DNA from: UBA6163 sp031411655
GTDB lineage: Bacteria; Planctomycetota; Planctomycetia; Pirellulales; Pirellulaceae
DNA: 64,000 nt
Assembly (NCBI GenBank): GCA_031411655.1
Contig: JANOBM010000071.1
Coordinates: forward strand, 119,662-183,661
Direction of reading: 5' to 3'
Below are positions 1 through 9,280 of this stretch, one piece after another. Made by a program: the position numbers and the translations under genes. The number at the start of each line of letters is the position of its first letter. Within the stretch, counting starts at the first letter, position 1. The notes below the pieces were generated by a model. It did not search any database, was not told the origin of the DNA, and saw only the letters and a list, made by a program, of their open reading frames with translations.

Positions 1-161
1 ATCGAGGGTGTACTGCTGGCAACCGGGTTCTGCTTGGTGATGTTAGCCAACGCACGCGTGGTGGGTTCGTTTAGAACAAATGACTGAACCATACGGAACT
101 GGATACCAAGGAAGACAAGCAGCATGCCTGCCATGAAGTAACGATTGCGTGTGAATTGCAT
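1..161 (-). CDS. Hypothetical membrane protein, N-terminal part only (cut by window edge)
   Basis: The minus strand opens with ATG at 161-159 and stays open to the window edge, giving 53 codons. The protein starts MQFTRNRYFMAGMLLVFLGIQ: basic residues, then a hydrophobic stretch (about residues 9-21) typical of an N-terminal membrane anchor or uncleaved signal. A polar segment follows (NEPTTRALANITKQNP). There is no strong Shine-Dalgarno sequence. I do not recognise the family. The next gene upstream on the same strand (360-662) is also a small single-anchor protein, so the two could be co-transcribed. The C-terminus lies outside the window. Confidence 0.6.
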   Translation of the reverse strand, partial: MQFTRNRYFMAGMLLVFLGIQFRMVQSFVLNEPTTRALANITKQNPVASSTPS

Positions 162-359
162 CGGAGGTGCCTTGCGATTGCCAAAGCGAGGACCAGAACC
201 GACAGCGGTTCAGGGGTGGGAGTATCGCCTTGGGTGGTGATCGGCCGATTTGCAAAACCAATCCATCGCGATCGTAAAGTTTCACGTTGTGATCGATGCA
301 ACGATTACACGCAACTTGCGATCTGGCACGAACAGAAAGAAAATGACCGCTGGTGGCTT

Positions 360-662
360 TCACGTCTCCCCAAGGAATTCACTCACCATCGAACCGACTT
401 TATTGCGAAATCCAGAGAGAGATGTATCTTCAAGAATCTCCTTGTGTTCGCTTCCGAGAATCGATGCCGCAAGCATGGGGTGGGCCTGCCAATCGCGGAG
501 CGAAAAATCTCGCACGTCGACGTAGGTATCCTTTAGGGTCTGATTTAGCTTGGGAATTGCGAATAGCCCTTTGTCGCTCCGGACAATGTGGTAATGGTTT
601 GCAACATACAGCAGGATTGCACCCGTAATCATTCCTGAAACGAAGGTACCGACGCGACCCAT
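360..662 (-). CDS. Small conserved-looking planctomycete membrane protein
   Basis: The 100-residue protein starts MGRVGTFVSGMITGAILLYV, with one predicted membrane segment at about residues 4-20. A soluble tail follows with YVDVRDFSLRDWQAHP in the middle. A longer in-frame GTG start at 704 would add 14 residues, but the ATG at 662 places the hydrophobic segment at the N-terminus, as expected for a membrane anchor. The function is unknown and no catalytic motif is visible. It lies upstream of the truncated membrane protein at 1-161 on the same strand, and divergent from the S46 peptidase gene. Confidence 0.6.
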   Translation of the reverse strand: MGRVGTFVSGMITGAILLYVANHYHIVRSDKGLFAIPKLNQTLKDTYVDVRDFSLRDWQAHPMLAASILGSEHKEILEDTSLSGFRNKVGSMVSEFLGET

Positions 663-838
663 CCATGCACTCCAAAGTTGCGTATTGAAAACTACTGTCC
701 GCACCGGTTGTACTCGCGCCGATTCCTTCTCCGCAAGTCCAGCCCCAGCCCGGTGTGGCTGATCTTGGTTCGGCGAATATCGCTAGTGGGTATTTGCTGT
801 CTGAAACCCCGTGGCGTGGCAGAACTGAATCGTTGAGA

Positions 839-2974
839 ATGGATCGATTGGTCAACCCCTTAGTCGCCACGAGATCGAAGGAATTGCCTGTGTTAACGAG
901 TCCTACAGCTTTGAATCCGTTGTGTCGTGTCTACCTCATGAGTGCTATTTTGATGTCGATTGGAACACCTTTTGTTCCTCCGCTGCGAGGCGATGAGGGA
1001 ATGTACCTCTTCAACGACCTGCCTCGGTCGTTTCTAAACGAGAAGCATGGTTTTGATGTCGAGCAGTCGTGGGCCGATCACATTCGTCTTTCGTCGGTGC
1101 GTTTCAATAGTGGTGGATCTGGCTCCTTCATTTCGAGTAATGGGCTTGTATTGACCAATCACCATGTCGCATCGGACACGCTCCAGAAGCTCAGCTCCAA
1201 AGAACGGGATTTGGTGCGAGATGGTTTTCTCGCAAAGTCGTTCAAGGAGGAGTTGCAAGCGCCCGACCTGGAATTGAATCAGTTGGTATCGATCGAAGAT
1301 GTTACCGAACGGGTCAACGCCGGAGTCGATAAGAAAGTTGCAGCCGAAGAGGCTTTCAAGCAACGACGGGCCACCATCTCGACAATCGAGCAAGAGTCGA
1401 AAGAATCAACCGGCCTGCGGAGCGACGTAGTGACGCTCTTTGGCGGCGCAAAATATCACCTTTACCGGTATCGAAAATACACCGACGTGCGATTGGTCTG
1501 GGCACCTGAAACAGCAGCCGCCTTTTTTGGTGGGGATGCTGATAACTTCGAGTACCCTCGATACAACCTCGATGCCACGATCATGCGGGTCTACGAAGAC
1601 GGCAAGCCGGCCAAGCTTGAGCACTTCCTTGCTTGGAGCGATACAGCCCCTGTCGCGGATGAGCTCGTATTCGTTTCGGGACATCCCGGTCGCACGCAAC
1701 GAATTTTTACGACGTCCGCACTTTCTTATCTGAGAGACGCAAGGATTCCCTACGTATTGGACTTTCTGCGTCGAAAGGAGGTGCTTATGCAACAATACTC
1801 ATTAGGCGGAGTTGAAGAGAAACGCCGCGCGCGCGATGAGTTGTTTGGTATCCAAAACTCTCGTAAAGCGTACGTAGGTATGATCGGTGGCTTGCAAGAT
1901 CCCGCCACGTTCGAAGAGAAGCATCGCCGAGAAAACCAACTACTTTCGGCAGCAAGGCAACAGCCTGAACTAAAAGATACCGAGGGAGCCTGGGATGAAG
2001 TGGCTGCAGTGCAAGAGGAAAAAAAGAAGATGCTCAAACAAACGATCAGCTTGCGATGCGAGCTATTCGACCTTGCCGAAACGATCGTGTTACTGGCCGC
2101 TGAAGAGAAGAAACCAAATCAAGATCGATTGAGTGAGTTCACCGACGCAGGTAGAGAGTCGCTCCTGCAACGCTTGCTCAGCGAAGCACCGCTTTATCGC
2201 GATCTAGAAATGACGAAGCTTGCCGATGAGCTGGGCCGGATGATTGAATTGCGAGGCGCAAATGATCCGTTGGTGGTTTCGATGCTAAGCGGCAAAGGGC
2301 CCAGAGACCGCGCGGCTGAGTTGATCGCCGGAACCAAAATCGACGAGGTCCCGTTTCGAAAGCAACTGATCGATGGCGGCGAAGCTGCTATTGCAGCGTC
2401 GACCGATTCGATGGTCAAACTCGCTAGATTGGTGGAATCGGAGTATCGCCGTATTCGCCAAGAAAACGAAAAATTAGACGAGCGAGAACGGCAGGCTTAC
2501 GCGAAGATCACGGCGGTTACGAATAAGGTCCAAGGGACCACCGGGTATCCTGATGCGACTTTCACGCTTCGGTTGGCGTTTGGTCTAGTCAAGGGCTATG
2601 AACAAGACGGACAGTTCATTGAGCCCTCTACTTCGTTCGCCGGCGCTTTTGAGCACGCAGAGAAACACCCAGGTCAAGATGATTTCCTCCTGCCAAAAAC
2701 TTGGCACGACGCAAAATCGAAACTCGACCTTCAAACGCCTCTTAACTTCGTCTGCACGGCAGACATCATTGGTGGCAATAGCGGCTCACCGGTCGTCAAC
2801 CGCCAGGGTGAGCTCGTGGGACTCATTTTTGATGGCAACATCCAAAGTTTGACGAGCGACTACCTTTACAGCGATAATCAGGGCAGGGCGGTGAGCGTTT
2901 CTGCGATCGGAATTCGAGAGGCCTTGCGGTCGATTTACGGGGCAACCGACTTGGTCCAACAGCTCGGTAAGTAA
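839..2974 (+). CDS. S46 family dipeptidyl-peptidase (DPP7/DPP11 family)
   Basis: This looks like an exported serine exopeptidase that removes dipeptides from peptide N-termini. Family hallmarks are DEGMYLFNDLP just after the leader, NHHVASD containing the catalytic His (near 1156-1170), and GGNSGSPVV with the nucleophilic Ser near 2779-2790. Eighteen residues after that Ser the sequence reads FDGN. In the P. gingivalis enzymes Gly at this S1-subsite position marks DPP7-type preference for hydrophobic residues, whereas Arg marks the acidic-specific DPP11. The start is uncertain: I chose ATG 839 (711 residues). GTG 755 and ATG 938 are alternatives; all place a hydrophobic leader (YLMSAILMSIG) before the mature domain. 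The gene is monocistronic in appearance. Confidence 0.9.
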   Translation: MDRLVNPLVATRSKELPVLTSPTALNPLCRVYLMSAILMSIGTPFVPPLRGDEGMYLFNDLPRSFLNEKHGFDVEQSWADHIRLSSVRFNSGGSGSFISSNGLVLTNHHVASDTLQKLSSKERDLVRDGFLAKSFKEELQAPDLELNQLVSIEDVTERVNAGVDKKVAAEEAFKQRRATISTIEQESKESTGLRSDVVTLFGGAKYHLYRYRKYTDVRLVWAPETAAAFFGGDADNFEYPRYNLDATIMRVYEDGKPAKLEHFLAWSDTAPVADELVFVSGHPGRTQRIFTTSALSYLRDARIPYVLDFLRRKEVLMQQYSLGGVEEKRRARDELFGIQNSRKAYVGMIGGLQDPATFEEKHRRENQLLSAARQQPELKDTEGAWDEVAAVQEEKKKMLKQTISLRCELFDLAETIVLLAAEEKKPNQDRLSEFTDAGRESLLQRLLSEAPLYRDLEMTKLADELGRMIELRGANDPLVVSMLSGKGPRDRAAELIAGTKIDEVPFRKQLIDGGEAAIAASTDSMVKLARLVESEYRRIRQENEKLDERERQAYAKITAVTNKVQGTTGYPDATFTLRLAFGLVKGYEQDGQFIEPSTSFAGAFEHAEKHPGQDDFLLPKTWHDAKSKLDLQTPLNFVCTADIIGGNSGSPVVNRQGELVGLIFDGNIQSLTSDYLYSDNQGRAVSVSAIGIREALRSIYGATDLVQQLGK

Positions 2975-3138
2975 GTTCCGTCGAATTTGGTACGACGAAT
3001 GCACCGTTACTTGTTATCGGCTTCGGCCAATCAGTAGCCTCTCATGTGGTCGCTAGACCGCAGATGTGGGAGGCGTGTTTGGCCAAGCCACAGGTTATTA
3101 TCGCGTTGTTCGTTTAGCGGAATCGTGAAAGAGGGTGC

Positions 3139-4074
3139 ATGATGAAAAGTTTTGGAGCCGCAGTTCTGTTCTCCTTTTGCCTGTTGGGTCTCGGTTGGAT
3201 GTGCCCCGATGCGGTTGCCCAGTCGATTCGAATTCAATCCTCGAGATCGCTTGGCTATTACCCTTCATCGGGAATATCGATCCAAATCAACGGGCGCCAG
3301 GGACATCGATTTGGATATCCAGCGCTCGGTATTCAGACATTCGGATATCCGGTAATCGGTTTTCCCTCGATCATCGCACCTTATGGATATGCGTATCCTT
3401 ATGGTGACTATGGGTATCGAAGTGACTACTACGATTATCGAGCTGACTACTACAATCGTATCTATGATTCGTACCGACGCGAGCTGTATTCGGACTCGTT
3501 GTATGGGTTGCCTAGCTACAACTATGGACCCACCGTGTCGCCTAGCTCGAGTTATCGGGACTACATCCAACCGGGTTATCAGCCTCCCGTCGCACGTATC
3601 GAACCCTTTGGTGAGGACTTGGAACTAGGCGTTCCGTTCGTCGAAAGGTCGCGACCGCTTCTCACGACGGCCAATCTGCCAGAGTCGCTCCGTGCAGCAG
3701 CGACTCGGTTGAGCGCAGGACTCTCACGACGAGGCGCAGACGGCGACGTGTGGCTCGATTACCTCGCTCCAGGTCGTATCATCGCAGCGATTGATCAAGG
3801 GTTGCCGGCGAGTGAGTTCGGCGAATTGATGAGGAATTACGATGGGATCCTAGGAAACCCTTCGCTCGCAAACGTGAGTCGAACCGATGGTTTCGCTGAG
3901 ACTCGCAGTCTTCTTCGCGAGTGGATCAGCATGTCGGACGTACCTGTCGTTCCGCCGGTACCCGCGGAATCCGATCTTGCGCCTGAAGAAGAACCGGGTG
4001 GTGACGCAAACACGCAACCGACGCCTAGCGTGCAGCAGCCTGTTTCTCAGACTACCGAGAGAGCATCGCTTTAA
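3139..4074 (+). CDS. Secreted Tyr-rich hypothetical protein
   Basis: The 311-residue protein has a classic signal peptide (MMKSFGAAVLFSFCLLGLGW, cleavage likely after DAVAQ). Residues about 80-150 are exceptionally rich in Tyr, Asp, Ser and Arg (repeats such as YGDYGYRSDYYDYRADYY). The C-terminal half is more globular, with an acidic Pro/Gln-rich tail. A GAGGG Shine-Dalgarno at 3131-3135 precedes two tandem ATGs at 3139 and 3142. I recognise no enzymatic domain. Planctomycetes encode many exported proteins of this kind, possibly wall- or surface-associated. It stands alone, convergent with the M48 protease gene. Confidence 0.75.
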   Translation: MMKSFGAAVLFSFCLLGLGWMCPDAVAQSIRIQSSRSLGYYPSSGISIQINGRQGHRFGYPALGIQTFGYPVIGFPSIIAPYGYAYPYGDYGYRSDYYDYRADYYNRIYDSYRRELYSDSLYGLPSYNYGPTVSPSSSYRDYIQPGYQPPVARIEPFGEDLELGVPFVERSRPLLTTANLPESLRAAATRLSAGLSRRGADGDVWLDYLAPGRIIAAIDQGLPASEFGELMRNYDGILGNPSLANVSRTDGFAETRSLLREWISMSDVPVVPPVPAESDLAPEEEPGGDANTQPTPSVQQPVSQTTERASL

Positions 4075-4139
4075 ATAAACCAGAGCCATTGAACGAAAGA
4101 ACGGCTTGCAAGTACCCTTCACGGCCACCAGTCAAATAT

Positions 4140-6122
4140 CTAGCGGTCCCTGCGACTGCCGATCAATGGAGGCATGGGGCATTCCAACAGGTCTGCGATT
4201 CCGCGAAGCAACTCGCCCTCACGGACTTTGACTACGCCGTCAGCAGTGACGCAGGCCGCACAAGCATCGATAATCTCTCCGCGGCGCTGCTCCGACGCAC
4301 GCCGCAATTTCTTGAGTGATGCTTCCAAGTGATCAAACGAGCATTCCGACACTCCGACAAGTTTCAATGTCACTCCAGGAATTTTTGAAGTTGCTGCCCT
4401 AAATGCATGTTCCACTTCGATTCCACTGTGACCAACGCGAGCGAGGGTAGAAAGCAGCACCGATACCTCATGTTCGACTTTCGACAGGCTGCTATAGAGC
4501 GTTGTGACATTACTTGTGCGAGTAAATTGTGATTTGAGGTTACGGCTGAGGACTTGCGCAAGCGTCCATTCAAAAATAGATATTTTATTGTCGGCGGTAA
4601 TGAGCTTTTCGAAAGCTCTCGCAAATCGTTCGTACTGTGGTGCTGACATCCGCCGAAGCATGGGAAGCGATAAATCAATCAGTGGCAAACGGACCGCTTC
4701 GGGGGCTGCGGCGGCCAGCGGAGCCAACCGCAAAGTTAACTCCACTACTTCCTTGGCGATCGAATTTCGAAGCTGCTCAATCTGTAGTTCTGCTACCGCG
4801 CTATCACGGTCGAGCAACAGCGCGAACACTAAAGCGCGAGCAGAAAACGGATCGGCTGCCGCTGCCTTCAGCTTATCGTCGAGTTGAGAAAGCAAATGGG
4901 CGGAATACTGTCGATGAATGTCCTCTGGCAAACCGACTTGTTCGACTGAATCGCGCACCACATCGACGGGGAGGTTATGTGTCGCATCCATCTGCCCATC
5001 GGCAAAGCCGATTGATGGACCGGCGAATCCTTTTTGAGTGGTGCTCCCAATTGCGCCAGACGCCACTGTTGCGACCAGGACTGGATCGATGGAATCGAAC
5101 TTGCCGTTCCAGGTTGGATCAATCGCGAGGATTCGTTTGGGGAGAGGAGGGTGCGTCGCGAGTAAGCCGGATAATCCCTCGTATACGCCCTGGCTAAAAT
5201 ACAAGTGACTTGCGACCGCAGCATTCGGATGTTTGAGCCGGCCATGCTGGCTAATCGAGGCGATTCGCTTGAGAGCCCCACCGATGCCATTTGGGTTGCG
5301 GGTGAACTGAACCGCTGATGCGTCGGCAAGGTATTCTCGCTGGCGGCACACTGCTGCCTTGATGAGGCCGCCGATGAACGACCCAATCGATCCGATCAGG
5401 ATGAGAGCAACGCCAAGCAAAACCATCAGAATTACGATCCCGCCGCGACCTTTATTCGAGTCTGAATTGGAGCCACCCCCAACGAACCGCAGCGACTGAA
5501 ACAGGAAGCGGCCGATAAGGCTGAGCAGTAAAACGCCATGTAGGATGCCGATCATGCGGATATTCATTCGCATATCGCCATTGAGAACGTGGCTGAATTC
5601 GTGCGCGATCACCCCCTGCAACTGCTCTCGCGTCAAATTTTGAATCGCACCGCGGGTGACGCCGATGACCGCGTCACTGGGGCGGTACCCCGCCGCGAAC
5701 GCATTCACCCCTGGTTCGTCAAGAATATAGACCGGGGGAACTGGCGTTCCTGAGGCGATTGCCATTTCTTCGACGACATTCAGCACTCGTTTTTCTTCGA
5801 GACTCGCTGTATCGGAGATGAGGGGACGGCCGCCAACGCTTTCTGCAACGGAAGAGCCCCCGCCGGCGCGAAGGGCGATGACTTGGTAAAGCGAACCGAG
5901 CACGATCACTACGCCCGCCACTGCTCCGAATACCGCTGCGAATACCATCGGGTCGATGGCTTGCTTTTGGTCAGCGTTCTGCTGCCTGACAATCTCAGCG
6001 ATGGCATAGCCTGCCACCGCTGCGGCGCCGATGATTCCGACAACGGCCAAGAAGAATAAAAACACCAACCAGACCGTATTGGTTCTTGCGGTCGCTTGGC
6101 GTTGAAAAAATTGTGTCGACAT
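4140..6122 (-). CDS. M48 family membrane zinc metalloprotease (HtpX-like) with long C-terminal extension
   Basis: The 660-residue protein has an N-terminal hydrophobic hairpin (about residues 16-42 and 58-84), then the peptidase domain. VIAHEFSHVLNGD at 171-183 holds the HExxH zinc site, with the active Glu at 175. A further hydrophobic pair precedes CRQREYLADASA, which contributes the third zinc ligand. The C-terminal ~300 residues, with helical Leu/Ala-rich segments, are unlike classical HtpX and may be a separate planctomycete domain. Upstream by 20 bp lies lemA, a common partner of M48 proteases, so the two probably form an operon. The likely role is quality control of membrane proteins. 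Confidence 0.9.
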   Translation of the reverse strand: MSTQFFQRQATARTNTVWLVFLFFLAVVGIIGAAAVAGYAIAEIVRQQNADQKQAIDPMVFAAVFGAVAGVVIVLGSLYQVIALRAGGGSSVAESVGGRPLISDTASLEEKRVLNVVEEMAIASGTPVPPVYILDEPGVNAFAAGYRPSDAVIGVTRGAIQNLTREQLQGVIAHEFSHVLNGDMRMNIRMIGILHGVLLLSLIGRFLFQSLRFVGGGSNSDSNKGRGGIVILMVLLGVALILIGSIGSFIGGLIKAAVCRQREYLADASAVQFTRNPNGIGGALKRIASISQHGRLKHPNAAVASHLYFSQGVYEGLSGLLATHPPLPKRILAIDPTWNGKFDSIDPVLVATVASGAIGSTTQKGFAGPSIGFADGQMDATHNLPVDVVRDSVEQVGLPEDIHRQYSAHLLSQLDDKLKAAAADPFSARALVFALLLDRDSAVAELQIEQLRNSIAKEVVELTLRLAPLAAAAPEAVRLPLIDLSLPMLRRMSAPQYERFARAFEKLITADNKISIFEWTLAQVLSRNLKSQFTRTSNVTTLYSSLSKVEHEVSVLLSTLARVGHSGIEVEHAFRAATSKIPGVTLKLVGVSECSFDHLEASLKKLRRASEQRRGEIIDACAACVTADGVVKVREGELLRGIADLLECPMPPLIGSRRDR

Positions 6123-6142
6123 ATCCGCCGATTGGTTTACGA

Positions 6143-6745
6143 CTAAGTGAACGAAACTTTCGGCGGCTCGGCGATCGCTTCAGAATCGAATTCAAGCAGA
6201 TCACGATCACTGGTGTGTCCCGTGGCGTTGGCAATCAACATCGGGGGGAACGTCTGGCGGTAGGTGTTATACTCCGTGACGGAATCGTTATACGCCTGTC
6301 GCGAAAATCCGATCTTATTCTCGGTTGCCGTTAACTCTTCGGTGAGCTGCGCCATGTTCTGGTTGGCTTTGAGGTCGGGGTACGCTTCTGCTAACGCGAA
6401 AAGCCGTCCCAATGCGCCCGAGAGTCCCTTTTCCGCTCCAGCCATCGCCGCCATGGCATTGTGATCACCAACATTGCCTGAAGCGCCTTGCAAACCAGTG
6501 ACCGCTTGGTTGCGAGCCGTGATCACTGCCTCCAGCGTCTCACGCTCATGCTTCATGTAGCCCTTCACGGTTTCAACCAAGCTCGGGATCAAATCGTGGC
6601 GTCTCTTGAGTTGCACCTCAATCTGCGAAAACGCATTGTCAACACGATTACGAAGCGTCACTAACTTGTTGAAGATACCAACGCCGTAAAGCAACACCAG
6701 GAACGCCATTCCCAGCAACACGGCGATGCCCACTACTATACCCAT
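6143..6745 (-). CDS. lemA: LemA family protein
   Basis: The 200-residue protein has an N-terminal membrane anchor (MGIVVGIAVLLGMAFLVLLY) followed by the conserved LemA helical core: FNKLVTLRNRVDNAFSQIEV, then LKRRHDLIPSLVETVKGYMKHE, and later AYPDLKANQNMAQLTEELTATENKI near the C-terminus. An upstream in-frame ATG at 6805 would add 20 polar residues; I chose 6745 because the anchor then sits at the N-terminus. LemA proteins often pair with M48 peptidases, as here, where the protease starts 20 bp downstream. The molecular role of LemA is not well defined. Confidence 0.92.
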   Translation of the reverse strand: MGIVVGIAVLLGMAFLVLLYGVGIFNKLVTLRNRVDNAFSQIEVQLKRRHDLIPSLVETVKGYMKHERETLEAVITARNQAVTGLQGASGNVGDHNAMAAMAGAEKGLSGALGRLFALAEAYPDLKANQNMAQLTEELTATENKIGFSRQAYNDSVTEYNTYRQTFPPMLIANATGHTSDRDLLEFDSEAIAEPPKVSFT

Positions 6746-6983
6746 TTTGATTCTACTTTTTCTTGGAACGGTCCGGATTCGAGAAATCCAACAACACTTG
6801 GCCACTAGGCTCCATCAGCCTAGCTTTAGGGCGCGCGGCGTACTGAAATCTACTACCCGCGGTTATTGTTTTACCACGTTTGACCGTCAACGTGTTTCAT
6901 AGGGCCCTTTTTGACTGACAAGGCAAGCCGGCACTTTCCTACCGCTAACTCGACTCCGAAAGACGCCGCATGGAGACCTGCGA

Positions 6984-7895
6984 TTAGGCGATTCTTATAG
7001 GAGAGGGCAATCCAAACGGTAAAGGATGGGTCGCCGAATGGATCGCATGGGCAAGTATCTCAAGGCTATCGACAAGTCTTGGCCCCGGACGGTTGAAGTA
7101 AGATGAGCCGTCTACCAAATAAACTTGGTGATCGCGAACACACCTTAATTCGTGGTATCCCGGATAGGATTGTAAGATTTGAATATCCGCTTGCGCTCGC
7201 TCGACTGAAAACCCGCAACATGCGATCACGATGATTTCAGGATCTGCGTCAACGATTTGGCTCCATTCGATACGGCAGGACTTCTCGCCTTCGCGCCCCA
7301 TCCATTCAATGCCACCGGCGAGACGTACTAACTCAGGATTCCAATGTCCTGCAGAAAACGGTGGATCGATCCACTCCAGCAACGCAACTGAAGGACGATA
7401 GGAAAGCGATTGCGAACGTTTCTGTACGGTCTCTATCCTTCGGACGAGCGATTCAACCGATTGTTCGGCTCGGCCAGAGCATTGAAATGCGTCACCGAGC
7501 TGAAGTAATCCATTCAGCATGTCTTGCAGTGACATTGGCGCCAAGTTGATTATTTTTGGTACCGGATCGAGCCCGTTTGCTGCGGACAACACTTCGTCTT
7601 GGGAAACCGCACAAACATCGCACAGTGACTGTGTGACGATATAATCGGGGCGTGTTTCTCTCAGCCTTTCGACATCGAGTGAAAAGAGTGCATTGGATTG
7701 GTTTAATCCGATACGAACCAGCTCGTCAATTTCTGCACTGCTAGCGTGCGAGGGAATCACGGCCTTCGTAATGATTGGCAATCCCACCACGCAAGGAGGG
7801 AAATCGCACTCGTGAGTGACGCCACACAATTGATCGACCAGTCCCAGCTCGGCAATCATTTCCGTGGCACTGGGTAGTAGTGAAACGATTCTCAT
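6984..7895 (-). CDS. BtuF-like periplasmic-binding-protein-fold protein (cobalamin/siderophore class), no signal peptide
   Basis: The 303-residue protein opens MRIVSLLPSATEMIAELGL, the hallmark of BtuF/FhuD-type (class III) binding proteins. It continues with GVTHECDFPP, DVERLRETRPDYIVTQSLCDVC and a C-terminal DHQVYLVDGSSYFNRPGPR. It lacks a signal peptide or lipobox, unlike a true transport receptor. That is typical of the subgroup often annotated cobalamin-binding protein. The start is ATG 7895, overlapping the upstream permease stop by one base (TGATG); a TTG at 7898 is possible. It is the last gene of the metal-uptake operon. The link to vitamin B12 is by homology only. Confidence 0.85.
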   Translation of the reverse strand: MRIVSLLPSATEMIAELGLVDQLCGVTHECDFPPCVVGLPIITKAVIPSHASSAEIDELVRIGLNQSNALFSLDVERLRETRPDYIVTQSLCDVCAVSQDEVLSAANGLDPVPKIINLAPMSLQDMLNGLLQLGDAFQCSGRAEQSVESLVRRIETVQKRSQSLSYRPSVALLEWIDPPFSAGHWNPELVRLAGGIEWMGREGEKSCRIEWSQIVDADPEIIVIACCGFSVERAQADIQILQSYPGYHELRCVRDHQVYLVDGSSYFNRPGPRLVDSLEILAHAIHSATHPLPFGLPSPIRIA

Positions 7896-9280
7896 CAAAT
7901 TGGCTTTTGCGACTCGATCGATTGTTCAGTTGATTGCTCAGCGGGTATCGGACTTCCGTGAGGGTCGGATGAAGGGAACGAAGTTTGTCGGTCGAGCTCA
8001 TCTCGGAACTTCCGATCGGTAAAGTGCTCGAGACGTTCGGCTTGTCCATGAATGCGATCACTGGCGACGCCAGCCTGGTCCACGAGGTATTGTTCCCACA
8101 ATCGATGGGACCGTACAAGCGAGGCGGCGCTCGTACGCCCGGCGTCAGTCAATCGATAGCCGGTATGATCGCCTTGAAGCTGGTTTGTCAGTTTATACCA
8201 CCACATTACCATTGAAATCGCGAATCGCGAACCAAGTAATTCCTCGCGAATTTGCCGATCCGTGATCGCTTCGGCAGTCCCTTTCTCTTCAAGCCGATAC
8301 AAGTAGGCAAGCACATCGTCCCCAAGAATCCCTAGCTCCAATTGGAAGCGTCTCGAAAACATGATCAGCAATCCATTTTTCGGGCTGAAAATGACTGCGA
8401 GGGCAAAAAGTACTCCAGTCGTCAACGCCATCATGCCCGCTGTGGAACTGCTTGCGTAACCAAACCAATTCGGGATCGTAATCGCTGCCCAGTGACCGAT
8501 GACCGCCGATAAGACGGCCACGGCAGCGCTAATGACGATCATTACTGGCAAGCGATCCGTTAGCATCAATGCCGTCGACGCTGGCACGACGAACATCGCG
8601 ACGACTAGGATGTTGCCGACGCTCTCAAAGCTCGCAACCGCAGTGATTGCGACGAGAGTCATCAGAGAATAGTGAATCCAGTTTGAATGTATCCCCATCG
8701 AGTCGGCGAGCGCTGGATCGAACGACGCTAACTTCAACTCTTTGAAGAGTAGGACGACGAATAATAAATTCACAAGCGTCACGACGGAAAGGATGACGAC
8801 GACCCGCGGTATATCAAAACCCAAAACATCCAGCGTATCGAGCGGCGTGAATTCAATCGCGCCATAAAGAACACAGCCGGGGTCGAGATCGACCGAATCC
8901 GCAGCACGCACAATCATCACTAAGCCAAGTGCAAACAGTGTGGTAAAGACGACACCCATCGACGCGCCCTCGTCCACTTTTCCGAATCCACGTACCCACT
9001 GCGTGAGAAGTGCGGTCAGCACGCCGACGATCGCAGCACCCAAAAACATCGGCAAGCTATGACGGCTACCGGTAATCAAAAAAGCCGCAGCCAAGCCCGG
9101 TAAGACCGCATGGCTGACCGCGTCGCCAAGCATGCTCATTCGTCTTAGCACCAGGAAATTTCCCAGCAACGACGAAGCCACCGCGCAAAGTACCCCTGCC
9201 GCGATGATCCAACCATCCAGTTCCCACAACCATCCCGCAGGCATTGCATCTGCGATGATGGGTTCAATAAACAAGTTCAC
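7895..9280 (-). CDS. ABC-3 metal (Mn/Zn/Fe) transporter permease fused to a DtxR/MntR-like domain, copy 2
   Basis: The 461-residue protein starts with GTG at 9280, overlapping the previous permease stop (GTGA). Residues about 1-300 are a polytopic ABC-3 permease with GLVLRRMSMLGDAVSHAVLPG-type signatures. Residues about 310-440 are not permease: a winged-helix region (ITDRQIREELLGSRF) is followed by VRSHRLWEQYLVDQAG and AERLEHF. This matches the dimerisation/metal-binding part of DtxR/MntR, keeping a His and an E-x-x-E-H cluster at nearly MntR spacing. The tail is Ser/Pro/Glu-rich. It would form the membrane channel with the permease at 9277-10746. The fused domain may sense cytoplasmic metal; that is inference. 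Confidence 0.9.
   Translation of the reverse strand: MNLFIEPIIADAMPAGWLWELDGWIIAAGVLCAVASSLLGNFLVLRRMSMLGDAVSHAVLPGLAAAFLITGSRHSLPMFLGAAIVGVLTALLTQWVRGFGKVDEGASMGVVFTTLFALGLVMIVRAADSVDLDPGCVLYGAIEFTPLDTLDVLGFDIPRVVVILSVVTLVNLLFVVLLFKELKLASFDPALADSMGIHSNWIHYSLMTLVAITAVASFESVGNILVVAMFVVPASTALMLTDRLPVMIVISAAVAVLSAVIGHWAAITIPNWFGYASSSTAGMMALTTGVLFALAVIFSPKNGLLIMFSRRFQLELGILGDDVLAYLYRLEEKGTAEAITDRQIREELLGSRFAISMVMWWYKLTNQLQGDHTGYRLTDAGRTSAASLVRSHRLWEQYLVDQAGVASDRIHGQAERLEHFTDRKFRDELDRQTSFPSSDPHGSPIPAEQSTEQSIESQKPI

Noticed and set aside
6880..6905. CACGTT...AACGTG near-palindrome upstream of lemA
   Set aside because: Arms differ by a bulged base and the site has no supporting context.
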